Part shown: one piece after another, positions 31,855-40,308 of the stretch | Numbering within the stretch: the first letter of the stretch is position 1 | Layout of the letters: every line of letters begins with the position of its first letter | Assembly: GCF_945901735.1 (NCBI RefSeq) | Contig: NZ_CAMDLM010000029.1 | Span: 1 to 51,223, forward strand | Source of the DNA: Limnohabitans sp. Rim8 | GTDB lineage: Bacteria > Pseudomonadota > Gammaproteobacteria > Burkholderiales > Burkholderiaceae_C | Length of the DNA: 51,223 nt | Reading direction: 5' to 3' | Position numbers and translations under genes: made by a program | The notes under the pieces: model-generated | Databases searched by the model: none | What the model was told of the DNA's origin: nothing | Seen by the model: only the letters and a program-made list of their open reading frames with translations

Positions 31855-32889
31855 TCAAGTCTCGCGTGTACCCAACAGACCCTTGGGCCGGAAGATCAGA
31901 ATCAGCACCAAAAACAGGTAGGGCAAGATGGGCGCCACCTGGGACAAGGTGAGTTTGGCAAAGGAGTTTTCTTGGGTGGCTGCCGACAAAGCCCAGCCCA
32001 TGTCCTTGGCCAATGTGAGAAAAGAGTAGTCAATGGCCACAGCAAAGGTCTGGATCACACCAATCAGCACCGAGGCCAAAAACGCGCCAGACAAAGAGCC
32101 CATACCACCCACCACCACCACCACAAATATGACCGAGCCAACAGTGGCGGCCATGGCCGGCTCGGTCACAAACGTGCTGCCGCCAATCACACCCGCCAAA
32201 CCGGCCAAACCTGTACCTGCACCAAACACCAGCATGAACACGCGGGGTACGTTGTGCCCCAGCGACTCGACCATTTCGGGGTGGGTCAATGCGGCCTGAA
32301 TGACCAAACCAATGCGGGTGCGCGTGAGCAACAGCCACAAAGACACCAGCATGAGCAGCGCCACCAGCATCATGAAGCCCCGCGTGGCAGGAAACGGCGA
32401 GCACACCACACGGATGGTCGCATCGGCTGCACTGCACATGTCGGCAGGCGCGGCACCCCAGATGAGGCTCAAGCCATGGGTCGAGTGATTGATCAAGGTG
32501 AAAGCTGAACTGCGCAAAATTTCGGGCGGCGGAAAATCTACCGCTGTTCGGCCCCAAACCAACTGAACCAACTCCAGCACCACGTAGGACAAGCCAAAGG
32601 TGACGAGCAATTCAGGCACATGGCCAAAGGGGTGGACCTTGCGCAGCGTCAGGCGCTCGAACAAGGCACCACAGGCCCCAACGAGCAGCGGGGCAATGAC
32701 CAGCGCAGGCCAAAAACCGACCCACTGCGAAAGGGTGTAGCCAAAATAGGCACCCACCATGTAGAAGCTGGCGTGCGCAAAGTTGAGCACACCCATCATG
32801 CTGAAGATCAGCGTCAGCCCGGAGCTGAGCATGAACAACAACAGCCCGTAACTGAGGCCGTTGAGCATGGAGATGATGAAAAACTCCAT
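31855..32889 (-). CDS. livH: branched-chain amino acid-type ABC transporter permease LivH
   Basis: A 344-residue permease with the LivH N-terminus MEFFIISMLNGLSYGLLLFM, the loop GVLNFAHASFYMVGAYFGYT, and RIGLVIQAALTHPEMVESLG before the last membrane spans. A larger soluble loop at about residues 115-165 (LINHSTHGLSLIWGAAPADM) is longer than in E. coli LivH and may shape the substrate path. I chose ATG 32889 with GGAAGG seven bases upstream over GTG 32892. livM follows after four bases. A terminator hairpin lies between this gene and livK. Confidence 0.93.
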   Translation of the reverse strand: MEFFIISMLNGLSYGLLLFMLSSGLTLIFSMMGVLNFAHASFYMVGAYFGYTLSQWVGFWPALVIAPLLVGACGALFERLTLRKVHPFGHVPELLVTFGLSYVVLELVQLVWGRTAVDFPPPEILRSSAFTLINHSTHGLSLIWGAAPADMCSAADATIRVVCSPFPATRGFMMLVALLMLVSLWLLLTRTRIGLVIQAALTHPEMVESLGHNVPRVFMLVFGAGTGLAGLAGVIGGSTFVTEPAMAATVGSVIFVVVVVGGMGSLSGAFLASVLIGVIQTFAVAIDYSFLTLAKDMGWALSAATQENSFAKLTLSQVAPILPYLFLVLILIFRPKGLLGTRET

Positions 32890-32978
32890 CACAAACCTTC
32901 CAGACCCTTGGGGTCTAAAGCATTACCGAAAGTGGAATTGCGCATGCAAATCCGGTCTCAATGGGGCCGAAAACCCAT

Positions 32979-33011
32979 AAAAAAGCCCGATGAACCCTCA
33001 GGTGATCGGGC
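32979..33011 (-). terminator. hairpin terminator / attenuator between livK and livH
   Basis: On the minus strand GCCCGAT and ATCGGGC form a seven-base stem with a 13-base loop, followed at once by six T (complement of 32979-32984). It lies 73 bases after the livK stop and 90 before livH. A partial terminator here would give more binding protein than permease. Confidence 0.7.
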
Positions 33012-33083
33012 CTTGGCCCATCCGCCCAACCCTGAGCCACCCTTTCGGGTCGCTCAGAGATGGGCGGCGGCAGGCGTCGCGCC

Positions 33084-34316
33084 TCAACCAGGACGCTTCA
33101 TCTGGCAGCTGGTGGGCGTGCTGGACACATACGATGGGAAATCTTTCACGGGCGCCAGCGTCATGCCGGTGTTTTCCGGGCTGTAGGGGAACTTTTTGTC
33201 CGCTTTTTGCCAGACGGTCATGTACAGAGGTTGCTGCAACTGATGGTCTGCTTTGCGGATTTCGACTTCGCCGTTGTGGGTCGAGAATTTCAGACCGGAC
33301 AATGCCGCGGCCACTTTGACCGGATCGGTGGACTTGGCTTTGGCCATGGCATCACCCAGCGCCTGGTAAATCCTCACCACGGAGTGGGTGTAGAAGTCGT
33401 CGTTGAACTTTTGTTTGAATTCGGCGGACCATTTGTCCATTTGGCCGCCCATGTTGTAGTGGCCATAAGCGATCTGGTAAACGCGGCCAGCACCGCCTTG
33501 GCCCAAAGCGGTGGGCGTTCCCGTGACGCCGGTGTAATAAGTGTAGAACTTGCCATTAAAGCCACCTTCGTTGGCCGCCTTGACCAGCAGCGCCAGGTCA
33601 GAGCCCCAGTTGCCAGTGATCACAGTGTCGGCACCCGAAGCTTTGATCTTGGCGATGTAGGGCGAGAAGTCGCGCACCTGGGCCAGGGGATGCAGGTCTT
33701 CGCCCACGATCTTCACGGCCGGCATCTTGCGCGCAATGTTTTCCTTGGCAAACTTGACGACCTGATGGCCGTGCGAGTAGTTCTGGTTGAGCAGGTAAAC
33801 GTTCTTGATGTCTTTCTGATCCTTCATGAAGGTGGTCATGGCCTCGATCTTCATGGAGGTGTCCGCGTCAAAGCGGAAATGCCAGTAGCTGCACTTGCTG
33901 TTGGTGAAGTCTGGGTCGACCGCAGAATGGTTCAGGAAGATGATTTCCTTTCCGGGGTTGCGCTCGTTGTGCTTGTTCACGGCCTCAATCAGGGCGCCCG
34001 CAACCGATGAGCCGTTGCCTTGGGTGATGTAGCGCACGCCTTGGTCCATGGCGGCCTTGAGCGCGTTCAAGCTTTCAGCGGGGCTGAGCTTGTTGTCGAT
34101 GCCGATGACTTCGAACTTGACACCGGCTGGGTTGGTTTTGCTGAATTTTTCGGCAAAAAACTGGAAGCTCTTGAGCTGGTTGCTGCCCACGGGGGCCATC
34201 AGGCCAGACAAGGGGTCGATCCAAGCAATTTTGACGGTTTCGCCCTTTTGCGCATAGGCGCCCAAGGAGCAGGCAGCCAAGGCGGCTGCGGCGATCAAAC
34301 GGGTGGTGGTTTTCAT
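33084..34316 (-). CDS. livK: branched-chain amino acid-type ABC transporter substrate-binding protein LivK
   Basis: A 410-residue periplasmic binding protein with a signal peptide (TRLIAAAALAACSLGAYA, then QKGETVKIAWIDPLSGLMAP). It has the type I binding-protein fold blocks GVRYITQGNGSSVAGALIEA, NVYLLNQNYSHGHQVVKFAK and TVITGNWGSDLALLVKAANE. CAGGAG lies about seven bases before ATG 34316. The family carries aliphatic amino acids but also aromatic acids, urea and other ligands; the neighbouring CoA ligase and beta-oxidation genes make a carboxylic acid ligand plausible here. Confidence 0.92.
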   Translation of the reverse strand: MKTTTRLIAAAALAACSLGAYAQKGETVKIAWIDPLSGLMAPVGSNQLKSFQFFAEKFSKTNPAGVKFEVIGIDNKLSPAESLNALKAAMDQGVRYITQGNGSSVAGALIEAVNKHNERNPGKEIIFLNHSAVDPDFTNSKCSYWHFRFDADTSMKIEAMTTFMKDQKDIKNVYLLNQNYSHGHQVVKFAKENIARKMPAVKIVGEDLHPLAQVRDFSPYIAKIKASGADTVITGNWGSDLALLVKAANEGGFNGKFYTYYTGVTGTPTALGQGGAGRVYQIAYGHYNMGGQMDKWSAEFKQKFNDDFYTHSVVRIYQALGDAMAKAKSTDPVKVAAALSGLKFSTHNGEVEIRKADHQLQQPLYMTVWQKADKKFPYSPENTGMTLAPVKDFPSYVSSTPTSCQMKRPG

Positions 34317-34454
34317 TCAAGGTCTCCTGCGTTGTGAATCTGAACACGTTTAGCGTAACCGCTGAAATCACGAATGGGCTCGGGGTTTGCACCTAAGGCA
34401 TATCACCCAAGCGACTGCCCTGCACAACTTGTCTGAGCGCGGGCTTGCTGGGCA

Positions 34455-36083
34455 TCAAAGTCCGGGCAAAACGTAGTCGGCCAATTGCTCGCGCAATTTG
34501 GTCTTGAGCATCTTGCCGGTGCCGCCCAAAGGAATGGCGTCGACAAAGACCACATCGTCCGGAATCTGCCACTTGGCGGTCTTGCCTTCGTAAAAAGCGA
34601 TCAGCGCTTCACGCGTGACCTCGGCCCCGGGCTTCTTGACCACGCACACTATCGGGCGCTCATCCCATTTGGGGTGGCGCATGCCGATGCAGGCGGCCAT
34701 GGCCACGGCCGGGTGGGCCATGGCGATGTTTTCCACATCGATCGAGCTGATCCATTCGCCGCCGGACTTGATCACGTCTTTGCTGCGGTCGGTGATTTGC
34801 ATGAAGCCATCGGTGTCGATGGTGGCCACGTCACCCGTTGGGAACCAACCGTCCACCAAGGGGTTGCCGCCTTCTTGTTTGTAGTACGACTCAATGACCC
34901 AGGGACCTTTGACCAGCAGATCACCTGCGGCTTTGCCATCGTGCGGCAAGGCTTTGCCCTCGGCGTCCACGATCTTCATGTCAATGCCGAAGATGCAGCG
35001 GCCTTGCTTCATGCGCAGCTTCATTTGCTGTTCGGCTGGCAGGCTCAGGTGCTTGTTTTTCAGGGTGCAGACCGTGCCCAGCGGGCTGAGTTCGGTCATG
35101 CCCCAGGCGTGCAGCACATCCACGTTGTAGTTCTGACGGAAGGCGTCGATCATGGCGGGCGGGCAAGCCGAGCCGCCAATCACGGTGCGGCCAAGTGTGC
35201 TGAACTTCAGGCCTGCGGGTGCCATGTGGCCCAGCAGCATTTGCCACACGGTGGGCACGCCGGCCGCAAAGGTCACGCCCTCGGCCTCGATCAACTCGTA
35301 GACCGACTTGCCGTCCAGCGCAGGGCCAGGGAACACCAGTTTGGCCCCCGCCATGGCCGCGCTGTAGGGGATGCCCCAGGCGTTGACGTGGAACATGGGC
35401 ACGACCGGCAAGATGGCATCGCGGGCAGAAATGCACATGGAGTCGGGCAAAGCAGCGGCGTAAGCGTGCAGCACGGTGGAGCGGTGGCTGTACAAAGCGC
35501 CCTTGGGGTTGCCGGTGGTGCCGCTGGTGTAGCACAAGCTGCAGGCGGTGTTTTCATCGAGCTGCGGCCAGGCGTAGGTGCTCGGCTGCTGGCCCATCCA
35601 GGCCTCGTAACTCACCAGGTTCGGGATGCCGGTGTCCGCAGGCAGCTTGCCTGCGTCGCACAAAGCCACATAGTGGGTGATGGTTTTGCAATGGCTGTGC
35701 AGCGCCTGCACCAAGGGCAAAAACGTCATGTCAAAGCACAACACCTGGTCTTCGGCGTGGTTGGCGATCCAGGCCATCTGCTCCGGATGCAGGCGCGGGT
35801 TGAGGGTGTGCAGCACGCGGCCCGAGCCGCTCACGCCAAAGTACAGTTCCAGGTGGCGGTAACCATTCCAGGCCAGCGTGGCGATGCGGGTGCCCTGAGG
35901 CAGATTTTGCGCATCCAGTGCGTTGGCCACTTGGCGCGAACGGCGGGCCACTTGGGCCCAATCACTGCGGTGGATGTCACCTTCGACGCGACGCGAAACG
36001 ACCTCGCTGTCGCCATGGTGTTGTTCGGCAAATTCAATCAACGCAGAAATCAAAAGCGATTGCTGTTGCATCAGTCCCAGCAT
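34455..36083 (-). CDS. AMP-dependent acyl-CoA synthetase (medium/long-chain fatty acid or 3-methylthiopropionate type)
   Basis: A 542-residue ANL-superfamily ligase that activates a carboxylic acid with ATP and CoA. Motifs: P-loop [20 protein letters not shown] (about residue 180), [13 protein letters not shown], the [14 protein letters not shown] adenylate block, [20 protein letters not shown], and the C-terminal catalytic Lys in [19 protein letters not shown] 36083 has CAGGAG upstream; the longer frame to 36212 lacks a ribosome site. The layout matches ligases annotated as long-chain or 3-(methylthio)propionyl-CoA (DmdB-like). It stands upstream of livK on the same strand, 138 bases away. 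Confidence 0.92.
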   Translation of the reverse strand: MLGLMQQQSLLISALIEFAEQHHGDSEVVSRRVEGDIHRSDWAQVARRSRQVANALDAQNLPQGTRIATLAWNGYRHLELYFGVSGSGRVLHTLNPRLHPEQMAWIANHAEDQVLCFDMTFLPLVQALHSHCKTITHYVALCDAGKLPADTGIPNLVSYEAWMGQQPSTYAWPQLDENTACSLCYTSGTTGNPKGALYSHRSTVLHAYAAALPDSMCISARDAILPVVPMFHVNAWGIPYSAAMAGAKLVFPGPALDGKSVYELIEAEGVTFAAGVPTVWQMLLGHMAPAGLKFSTLGRTVIGGSACPPAMIDAFRQNYNVDVLHAWGMTELSPLGTVCTLKNKHLSLPAEQQMKLRMKQGRCIFGIDMKIVDAEGKALPHDGKAAGDLLVKGPWVIESYYKQEGGNPLVDGWFPTGDVATIDTDGFMQITDRSKDVIKSGGEWISSIDVENIAMAHPAVAMAACIGMRHPKWDERPIVCVVKKPGAEVTREALIAFYEGKTAKWQIPDDVVFVDAIPLGGTGKMLKTKLREQLADYVLPGL

Positions 36084-36205
36084 GGGGTGTCTCCTGTCAG
36101 GTGGGTGGTTCTCAATCGGTTCATTGTGCACCCGAGTTCCACGCCAGTCGGGCCTAAAACCCGCCAAACCGCGGGTGCTTGTCAAGGGCGTGACAATCCA
36201 TCCCC

Positions 36206-37753
36206 ATGTCATCTTCCCCTTTGGCCCCGCCCGTCAGTCATCCGCACGACTTGCCTGTGTTGCACTGGACGCACCGCCTGGCCCAACTGGGTCCCCGATT
36301 TTTCACCCCCTTGCAGCCCACACCCGTGGCCGCGCCGCGCTGGGCCGCGCGCAACGAGGCTTTGCGCGCCGAGTTGGGCTGGCCCAACGCGCTGTTTGAC
36401 GACGATCACTTGCAAGCCTTTGCGGGCAATGCGCTGATGGTCGGCTCTCAGCCGCTGGCCACGGTTTACAGCGGGCACCAGTTTGGCCAATGGGCAGGCC
36501 AGCTGGGCGACGGCCGCGCCATCTGGCTGGGTGAAGCCCAATCGGCGCAAGGCCCACAAGAAATCCAACTCAAGGGCGCGGGCCGCACGCCCTATTCGCG
36601 TGGCGGCGATGGCAGGGCCGTGCTGCGCTCCAGCATCCGCGAGTATTTGTGCAGCGAAGCCATGCACGGTTTGGGTATCCCGACCACCCGGGCCCTGAGC
36701 TTGGTGGCTTCACCCGAGCCCGTGCGGCGCGAAACGGTGGAAACCGCCGCCGTGGTGGCCCGCGTGGCCCCCAGCTTTTTGCGTTTTGGGCACTTCGAGC
36801 ATTTTTCGGCCCAAGGCGACACGGAAAGCCTGCGCGTTTTGGCCGACCACGCCATGACCCACCACCTGCCCGAATGCCGCGAGCGCGCTGCGCTGTGGCA
36901 GGGCAATCTGTATGCAGCCTTGCTGGACGTGGTGCAAGAACGCACGGCCAAACTGCTGGCGCAGTGGCAGGCGGTGGGTTTTTGCCACGGTGTCATGAAC
37001 ACCGACAACATGAGCCTCTTAGGCCTGACGATCGACTATGGCCCTTTCCAGTTCATGGACGGCTTTGATCCCGGTCACATTTGCAACCACTCGGACCACC
37101 AAGGTCGCTACGCCTATGGCCGCCAGCCGAATGTGGCTTACTGGAACCTTTACTGCCTGGCCCAGGCCCTGGCCTCTTTGATCGACGACCAGGAGATGAC
37201 GCTGCAGGTGCTGGAGGGTTACAAGACCCTGTTCCCGCGCTGCCTGGGCGACGCCATGCGGGCCAAACTGGGACTGGTGGGCGAATTGGCCCACGAATCC
37301 GAGCGTGAAGCCGACTGGACTTTGGTCGAAGACGTGATGCAGCTCATGGCCGCAGAAAAAGTGGACTTCACGGTGTTCTGGCGACAACTGAGCCAAGCGG
37401 TGGTGCAGCAATCGACAGCTTCTGCTTTGACCGATGCGGGCTGGAGCGCCGTGACCGACTTGGTATTGGACCGCCCTCGCCTGCTGGCCTGGCTGGCGCG
37501 CTACACCGAGCGGGCAGGTCAAAGCCACTTCGCGGCCATGGGCCAGCAGATGCTGCGCACCAACCCCAAGTTTGTGCTGCGCAACCACCTGGCCGAAATG
37601 GCCATCCGCCAAGCCCAGGCGGGCGATTTTTCAGAAATTGAGACCTTGCACAACTTGTTAAAGTCCCCCTTTGACGAGCATCCAGGCTTTGCAGCCTATG
37701 CCGACCTGCCGCCCGACTGGGCGGGTCAACTGGAAATCAGCTGTTCATCATGA
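36206..37753 (+). CDS. selO: protein adenylyltransferase SelO (YdiU/UPF0061)
   Basis: A 515-residue pseudokinase-fold enzyme that transfers AMP from ATP to hydroxyl side chains of proteins in oxidative-stress responses. Conserved blocks are [80 protein letters not shown] and [20 protein letters not shown], the last two holding metal and catalytic Asp/Asn residues. It lacks the C-terminal selenocysteine of eukaryotic forms; the C-terminus LEISCSS nevertheless contains a Cys near the end. The stop overlaps the msrB start (ATGA). Confidence 0.95.
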   Translation: MSSSPLAPPVSHPHDLPVLHWTHRLAQLGPRFFTPLQPTPVAAPRWAARNEALRAELGWPNALFDDDHLQAFAGNALMVGSQPLATVYSGHQFGQWAGQLGDGRAIWLGEAQSAQGPQEIQLKGAGRTPYSRGGDGRAVLRSSIREYLCSEAMHGLGIPTTRALSLVASPEPVRRETVETAAVVARVAPSFLRFGHFEHFSAQGDTESLRVLADHAMTHHLPECRERAALWQGNLYAALLDVVQERTAKLLAQWQAVGFCHGVMNTDNMSLLGLTIDYGPFQFMDGFDPGHICNHSDHQGRYAYGRQPNVAYWNLYCLAQALASLIDDQEMTLQVLEGYKTLFPRCLGDAMRAKLGLVGELAHESEREADWTLVEDVMQLMAAEKVDFTVFWRQLSQAVVQQSTASALTDAGWSAVTDLVLDRPRLLAWLARYTERAGQSHFAAMGQQMLRTNPKFVLRNHLAEMAIRQAQAGDFSEIETLHNLLKSPFDEHPGFAAYADLPPDWAGQLEISCSS

Positions 37754-38157
37754 CCAAAATTGAAAAATCCGCACAAGCGTGGCGCGAGCTGCTGGCCGCC
37801 AAAGACGCTGAGCCTGTGGCCTTTGCCGTCACACGCCAAGCCGCCACCGAGCGCCCCTTCACCGGCAAATACGAAGGCCACTGGTCCAAAGGCACTTACA
37901 GCTGCATCTGCTGCGATGCGCCCTTGTTCAGCTCCGACACCAAATTCGACGCTGGCTGCGGCTGGCCCAGCTTTTCGCGAGCGGCCAGCGACAACGCCAT
38001 CGAAGAGCGTGTGGACGTCAGCCATGGCATGCGCCGGGTCGAAACCGTCTGCGCCCAGTGCGGCGCGCACTTGGGCCATGTGTTCGAGGACGGCCCCGCC
38101 CCCACGGGCTTGCGCTACTGCATGAACTCCGCTTCGTTAGACTTCAAGCCTTCCTGA
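37750..38157 (+). CDS. msrB: peptide-methionine (R)-S-oxide reductase MsrB
   Basis: A 135-residue MsrB that reduces methionine-R-sulfoxide in proteins. It has two zinc CxxC pairs (CICCDAPL and [10 protein letters not shown]), the GCGWPSF substrate block, and the catalytic Cys in [11 protein letters not shown] near the C-terminus. It starts within the selO stop codon (37750-37753), so translation is coupled and both products are probably made together. There is no signal peptide, so it acts in the cytosol. Confidence 0.96.
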   Translation: MTKIEKSAQAWRELLAAKDAEPVAFAVTRQAATERPFTGKYEGHWSKGTYSCICCDAPLFSSDTKFDAGCGWPSFSRAASDNAIEERVDVSHGMRRVETVCAQCGAHLGHVFEDGPAPTGLRYCMNSASLDFKPS

Positions 38158-38202
38158 CCGCATTCGGCCGCGCCCTGTTGACGCGGCCCACTCACGCCCC
38201 AC

Positions 38203-38745
38203 ATGAAACTCATCCTCGACTTTTTCCCCATCCTGCTGTTTTTTGGCGCGTACAAGATGGCCGACATCTACACCGCCACGGCGGTGCTGATGGGTGCGAC
38301 CGTGCTGCAAACGGCCATGATCTACAAGATGGACGGCAAACTGCAGACCATGCACAAGATCACGCTGGTGCTGGTGCTGGGCTTTGGTGCCTTGACGCTG
38401 GGCTTGCACGACGAGCGCTTCATCAAGTGGAAACCGACCTTGCTGTATTCGGGCCTGGCGATTGCCCTGGCCGTGGCGCACTGGTTTTTGAAGAAAAACT
38501 TTTTGCACATGCTGCTGGGCACGCAACTGCAACTGCCCCACGCCGTGTGGAACCGCCTGAACCTGTCGTGGATGCTGTATTGCCTGTTCATGGCCGCCAT
38601 CAACGCCTATGTGGCCCACTACTTCAGCACCGAAGACTGGGTGAACTTCAAGCTCTGGGGTTATGCCTTCCCCTTGGTCTTCATCCTGGGACAGGGCTTG
38701 TACATCTCGCGCTATTTGCCCAAAGACGAGGACAAGCAGCCATGA
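38203..38745 (+). CDS. yciB: septation protein A homologue (YciB/IspZ)
   Basis: A 180-residue inner-membrane protein with five hydrophobic segments. The N-terminus [20 protein letters not shown] and the blocks [19 protein letters not shown] and [20 protein letters not shown], with the closing [20 protein letters not shown], are characteristic of YciB/IspZ, a conserved protein linked to cell-envelope integrity and septation. It follows msrB by 45 bases and overlaps bolA by four. Confidence 0.95.
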   Translation: MKLILDFFPILLFFGAYKMADIYTATAVLMGATVLQTAMIYKMDGKLQTMHKITLVLVLGFGALTLGLHDERFIKWKPTLLYSGLAIALAVAHWFLKKNFLHMLLGTQLQLPHAVWNRLNLSWMLYCLFMAAINAYVAHYFSTEDWVNFKLWGYAFPLVFILGQGLYISRYLPKDEDKQP

Positions 38746-39014
38746 TCCAAGCCACTTTGCCCCTGAGCGAACAAATCCACGCCCGTTTGAGCGAACGCCT
38801 GCAACCCACCGCGCTGCGCGTGATCGACGAAAGCGCCCAACACGCGGGCCACATGGGGGCCAACGACAGCGGCGTGGGCACCCACATGCGGGTGTGCATT
38901 GCTTCGCCTTTGTTTGTCGGCATCGGCCGCGTGCAGCGCCATCGCCTTGTGTATGATGCGCTGCAAGATTTCATTGATCAGGGCTTACACGCCCTGGCCA
39001 TCGAGCTGATCTGA
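38742..39014 (+). CDS. bolA: BolA family protein
   Basis: A 90-residue BolA-fold protein: [20 protein letters not shown] with the His preceding [17 protein letters not shown], then [18 protein letters not shown] and [10 protein letters not shown] at the end. BolA proteins pair with monothiol glutaredoxins and act in iron-sulfur or redox regulation, or as DNA-binding morphogenes. The ATG at 38742 overlaps the yciB stop (ATGA); a longer frame to 38058 is a shadow. A strong hairpin terminator follows immediately. Confidence 0.9.
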   Translation: MIQATLPLSEQIHARLSERLQPTALRVIDESAQHAGHMGANDSGVGTHMRVCIASPLFVGIGRVQRHRLVYDALQDFIDQGLHALAIELI

Positions 39015-39018
39015 AACC

Positions 39019-39052
39019 GGGCGGTCACCCTTTGGTGACAGCCCCTTTTTTT
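39019..39052 (+). terminator. rho-independent terminator after bolA
   Basis: GGGC-G-GTCACC, loop CTTT, GGTGAC-A-GCCC forms a ten-pair stem with one mismatch, then C and seven T. It ends the selO-msrB-yciB-bolA transcript. Confidence 0.85.
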
Positions 39053-39097
39053 GAACCCTTGACCCACACCTGACACCCCGTCTCTTAGGAAAACACG

Positions 39098-39871
39098 ATG
39101 AAAAAGCAACTGCTCAGCGCCGCTTTGGTGGCCTTGCTGGCGTCCCCCGTTCTGGCGCAAAACCTGGCTGTGGTCAACGGCAAACCTGTGCCGACTTCGC
39201 GCGTCAAAGCGCTGCAACAGCAAGTCGAGGCCTCAGGTCGCCCCGTCACCCCTGAAGTGCTGGACCAAATCAAGCAAGAGCTGATCGCCCGCGAAGTCTT
39301 CATGCAGGAAGCCCGCAAACGTGGCCTGGACGCCAGCGAGGACTACAAAACACAGCTGGAACTGGCCCGCCAGACCATCCTGATCCGCCAGCTGTTTGCC
39401 GACTTCCAGAAGAAAAACCCGGTGACTGACGCCGACATCAAGGCCGAATATGACAAGTTCGTCAAAGAAAACGGCGGCAAGGAATACCGCGCCCGCCACA
39501 TCTTGGTGGAGACCGAAGCCGATGCCAAGGCCCTGATCGCCGACATCAAAAAAGGCGGCAACTTTGAAGAATTGGCCAAGAAAGCCTCCAAAGACCCAGG
39601 CTCTGGTGCCAACGGTGGCGACCTCGATTGGGCTGCTGCGGGCAGCTACGTGGCCGAATTTTCCGGTGCCATGGTCAAACTGGACAAAGGCCAGATGACC
39701 GATACGCCTGTGAAGACCCAGTTTGGCTTCCACATCATCCGCGTCGACGATGTGCGCGACGCCCAATTGCCCAAACTCGAAGAAGTCAGACCCCAGATTG
39801 CCCAGCAGTTGCAACAACAAAAGCTGAGCGCTTACCAAGAAGGTCTGCGCAGCAAAGCCAAGATCCAGTGA
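39098..39871 (+). CDS. periplasmic peptidyl-prolyl isomerase (parvulin, SurA/PrsA-like)
   Basis: A 257-residue parvulin foldase. A signal peptide (KKQLLSAALVALLASPVLA) is followed by an N-terminal SurA_N-like helical region (LAVVNGKPVPTSRVKALQQQ) and one rotamase domain with RARHILVETEADAKALIADI, the GGNFEELAKKAS helix, DPGSGANGGDLDWAAAGSYV and TPVKTQFGFHIIRVDD. It assists folding of exported proteins in the periplasm. AGGA lies before ATG 39098. A terminator separates it from bolA, so it has its own transcript. Confidence 0.93.
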   Translation: MKKQLLSAALVALLASPVLAQNLAVVNGKPVPTSRVKALQQQVEASGRPVTPEVLDQIKQELIAREVFMQEARKRGLDASEDYKTQLELARQTILIRQLFADFQKKNPVTDADIKAEYDKFVKENGGKEYRARHILVETEADAKALIADIKKGGNFEELAKKASKDPGSGANGGDLDWAAAGSYVAEFSGAMVKLDKGQMTDTPVKTQFGFHIIRVDDVRDAQLPKLEEVRPQIAQQLQQQKLSAYQEGLRSKAKIQ

Positions 39872-39891
39872 TCGGGTCTTGGCTCACTTGA

Positions 39892-39915
39892 AAAACGCGA
39901 CTTCGGTCGCGTTTT
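39892..39915 (+). terminator. rho-independent terminator after the parvulin gene
   Basis: AAAACGCGAC and GTCGCGTTTT form a ten-pair stem closed by a C(TTCG)G tetraloop, an extra-stable RNA loop, and followed by TT. It lies 20 bases after the stop codon. Confidence 0.9.
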
Positions 39916-39952
39916 TTGCTTGGGCGGTGGTCGCAAGGAAAGTGCGTTGACA

Positions 39953-40281
39953 CACCGAAGATGTCGGACCTGAAGGCACCGACCTACGAAAAACGGCATG
40001 CCCCCGCATTGGCGCGACGCACCCCGTAGGTCGGGCCTTTACGGTCCGACAGCCATCCCTTCGCGAAGCGACATTTTCAAAAGGCGGTGGCGCACCGAAG
40101 ATGTCGGACCTGAAGGCACCGACCTACGAAAAACGGCATGCCCCCGCATTGGCGCGACACGCCCCGTAGTTCGGGCCTTTACGGTCCGACAGTCATCCCT
40201 TCGCGAAGCGACATTTTCAAACAGCGGTGGTGAACAACGTCGGACCATAATGCACCGGCCTACGAAAAACGACATCCCCCG
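39953..40281. repeat. 140-base tandem repeat with internal palindromes
   Basis: Two nearly identical 140-base units (39953-40092 and 40093-40232) are followed by a degenerate partial third unit (40233 to about 40281). Each unit contains an inverted pair of ~26-base arms: GTCGGACCTGAAGGCACCGA plus CCTACG, and the matching CGTAGGTCGGGCCTTTACGG plus TCCGAC, separated by about 37 bases. The arms resemble a second REP family, distinct from the one at 550-665. The whole 39916-40308 gap holds no gene; a reading frame across 39998-40308 is made of the repeat. Confidence 0.85.
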
Positions 40282-40308
40282 GCGAGCAAGCTGGGATAAT
40301 CCCGAGCC

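Noticed and set aside
34317..34454. Possible sRNA or second promoter between livK and the CoA ligase
   Set aside because: No convincing hairpin, promoter pair or conserved element could be read in 138 bases.
34485..36437. 650-codon plus-strand frame opposite the acyl-CoA synthetase
   Set aside because: It is antisense to a clear ANL ligase and runs into selO in the wrong frame; no motif seen.
39953..40281. Possible CRISPR or integron repeats
   Set aside because: Full-length duplication of 140 bases with no unique spacers, and no integrase.
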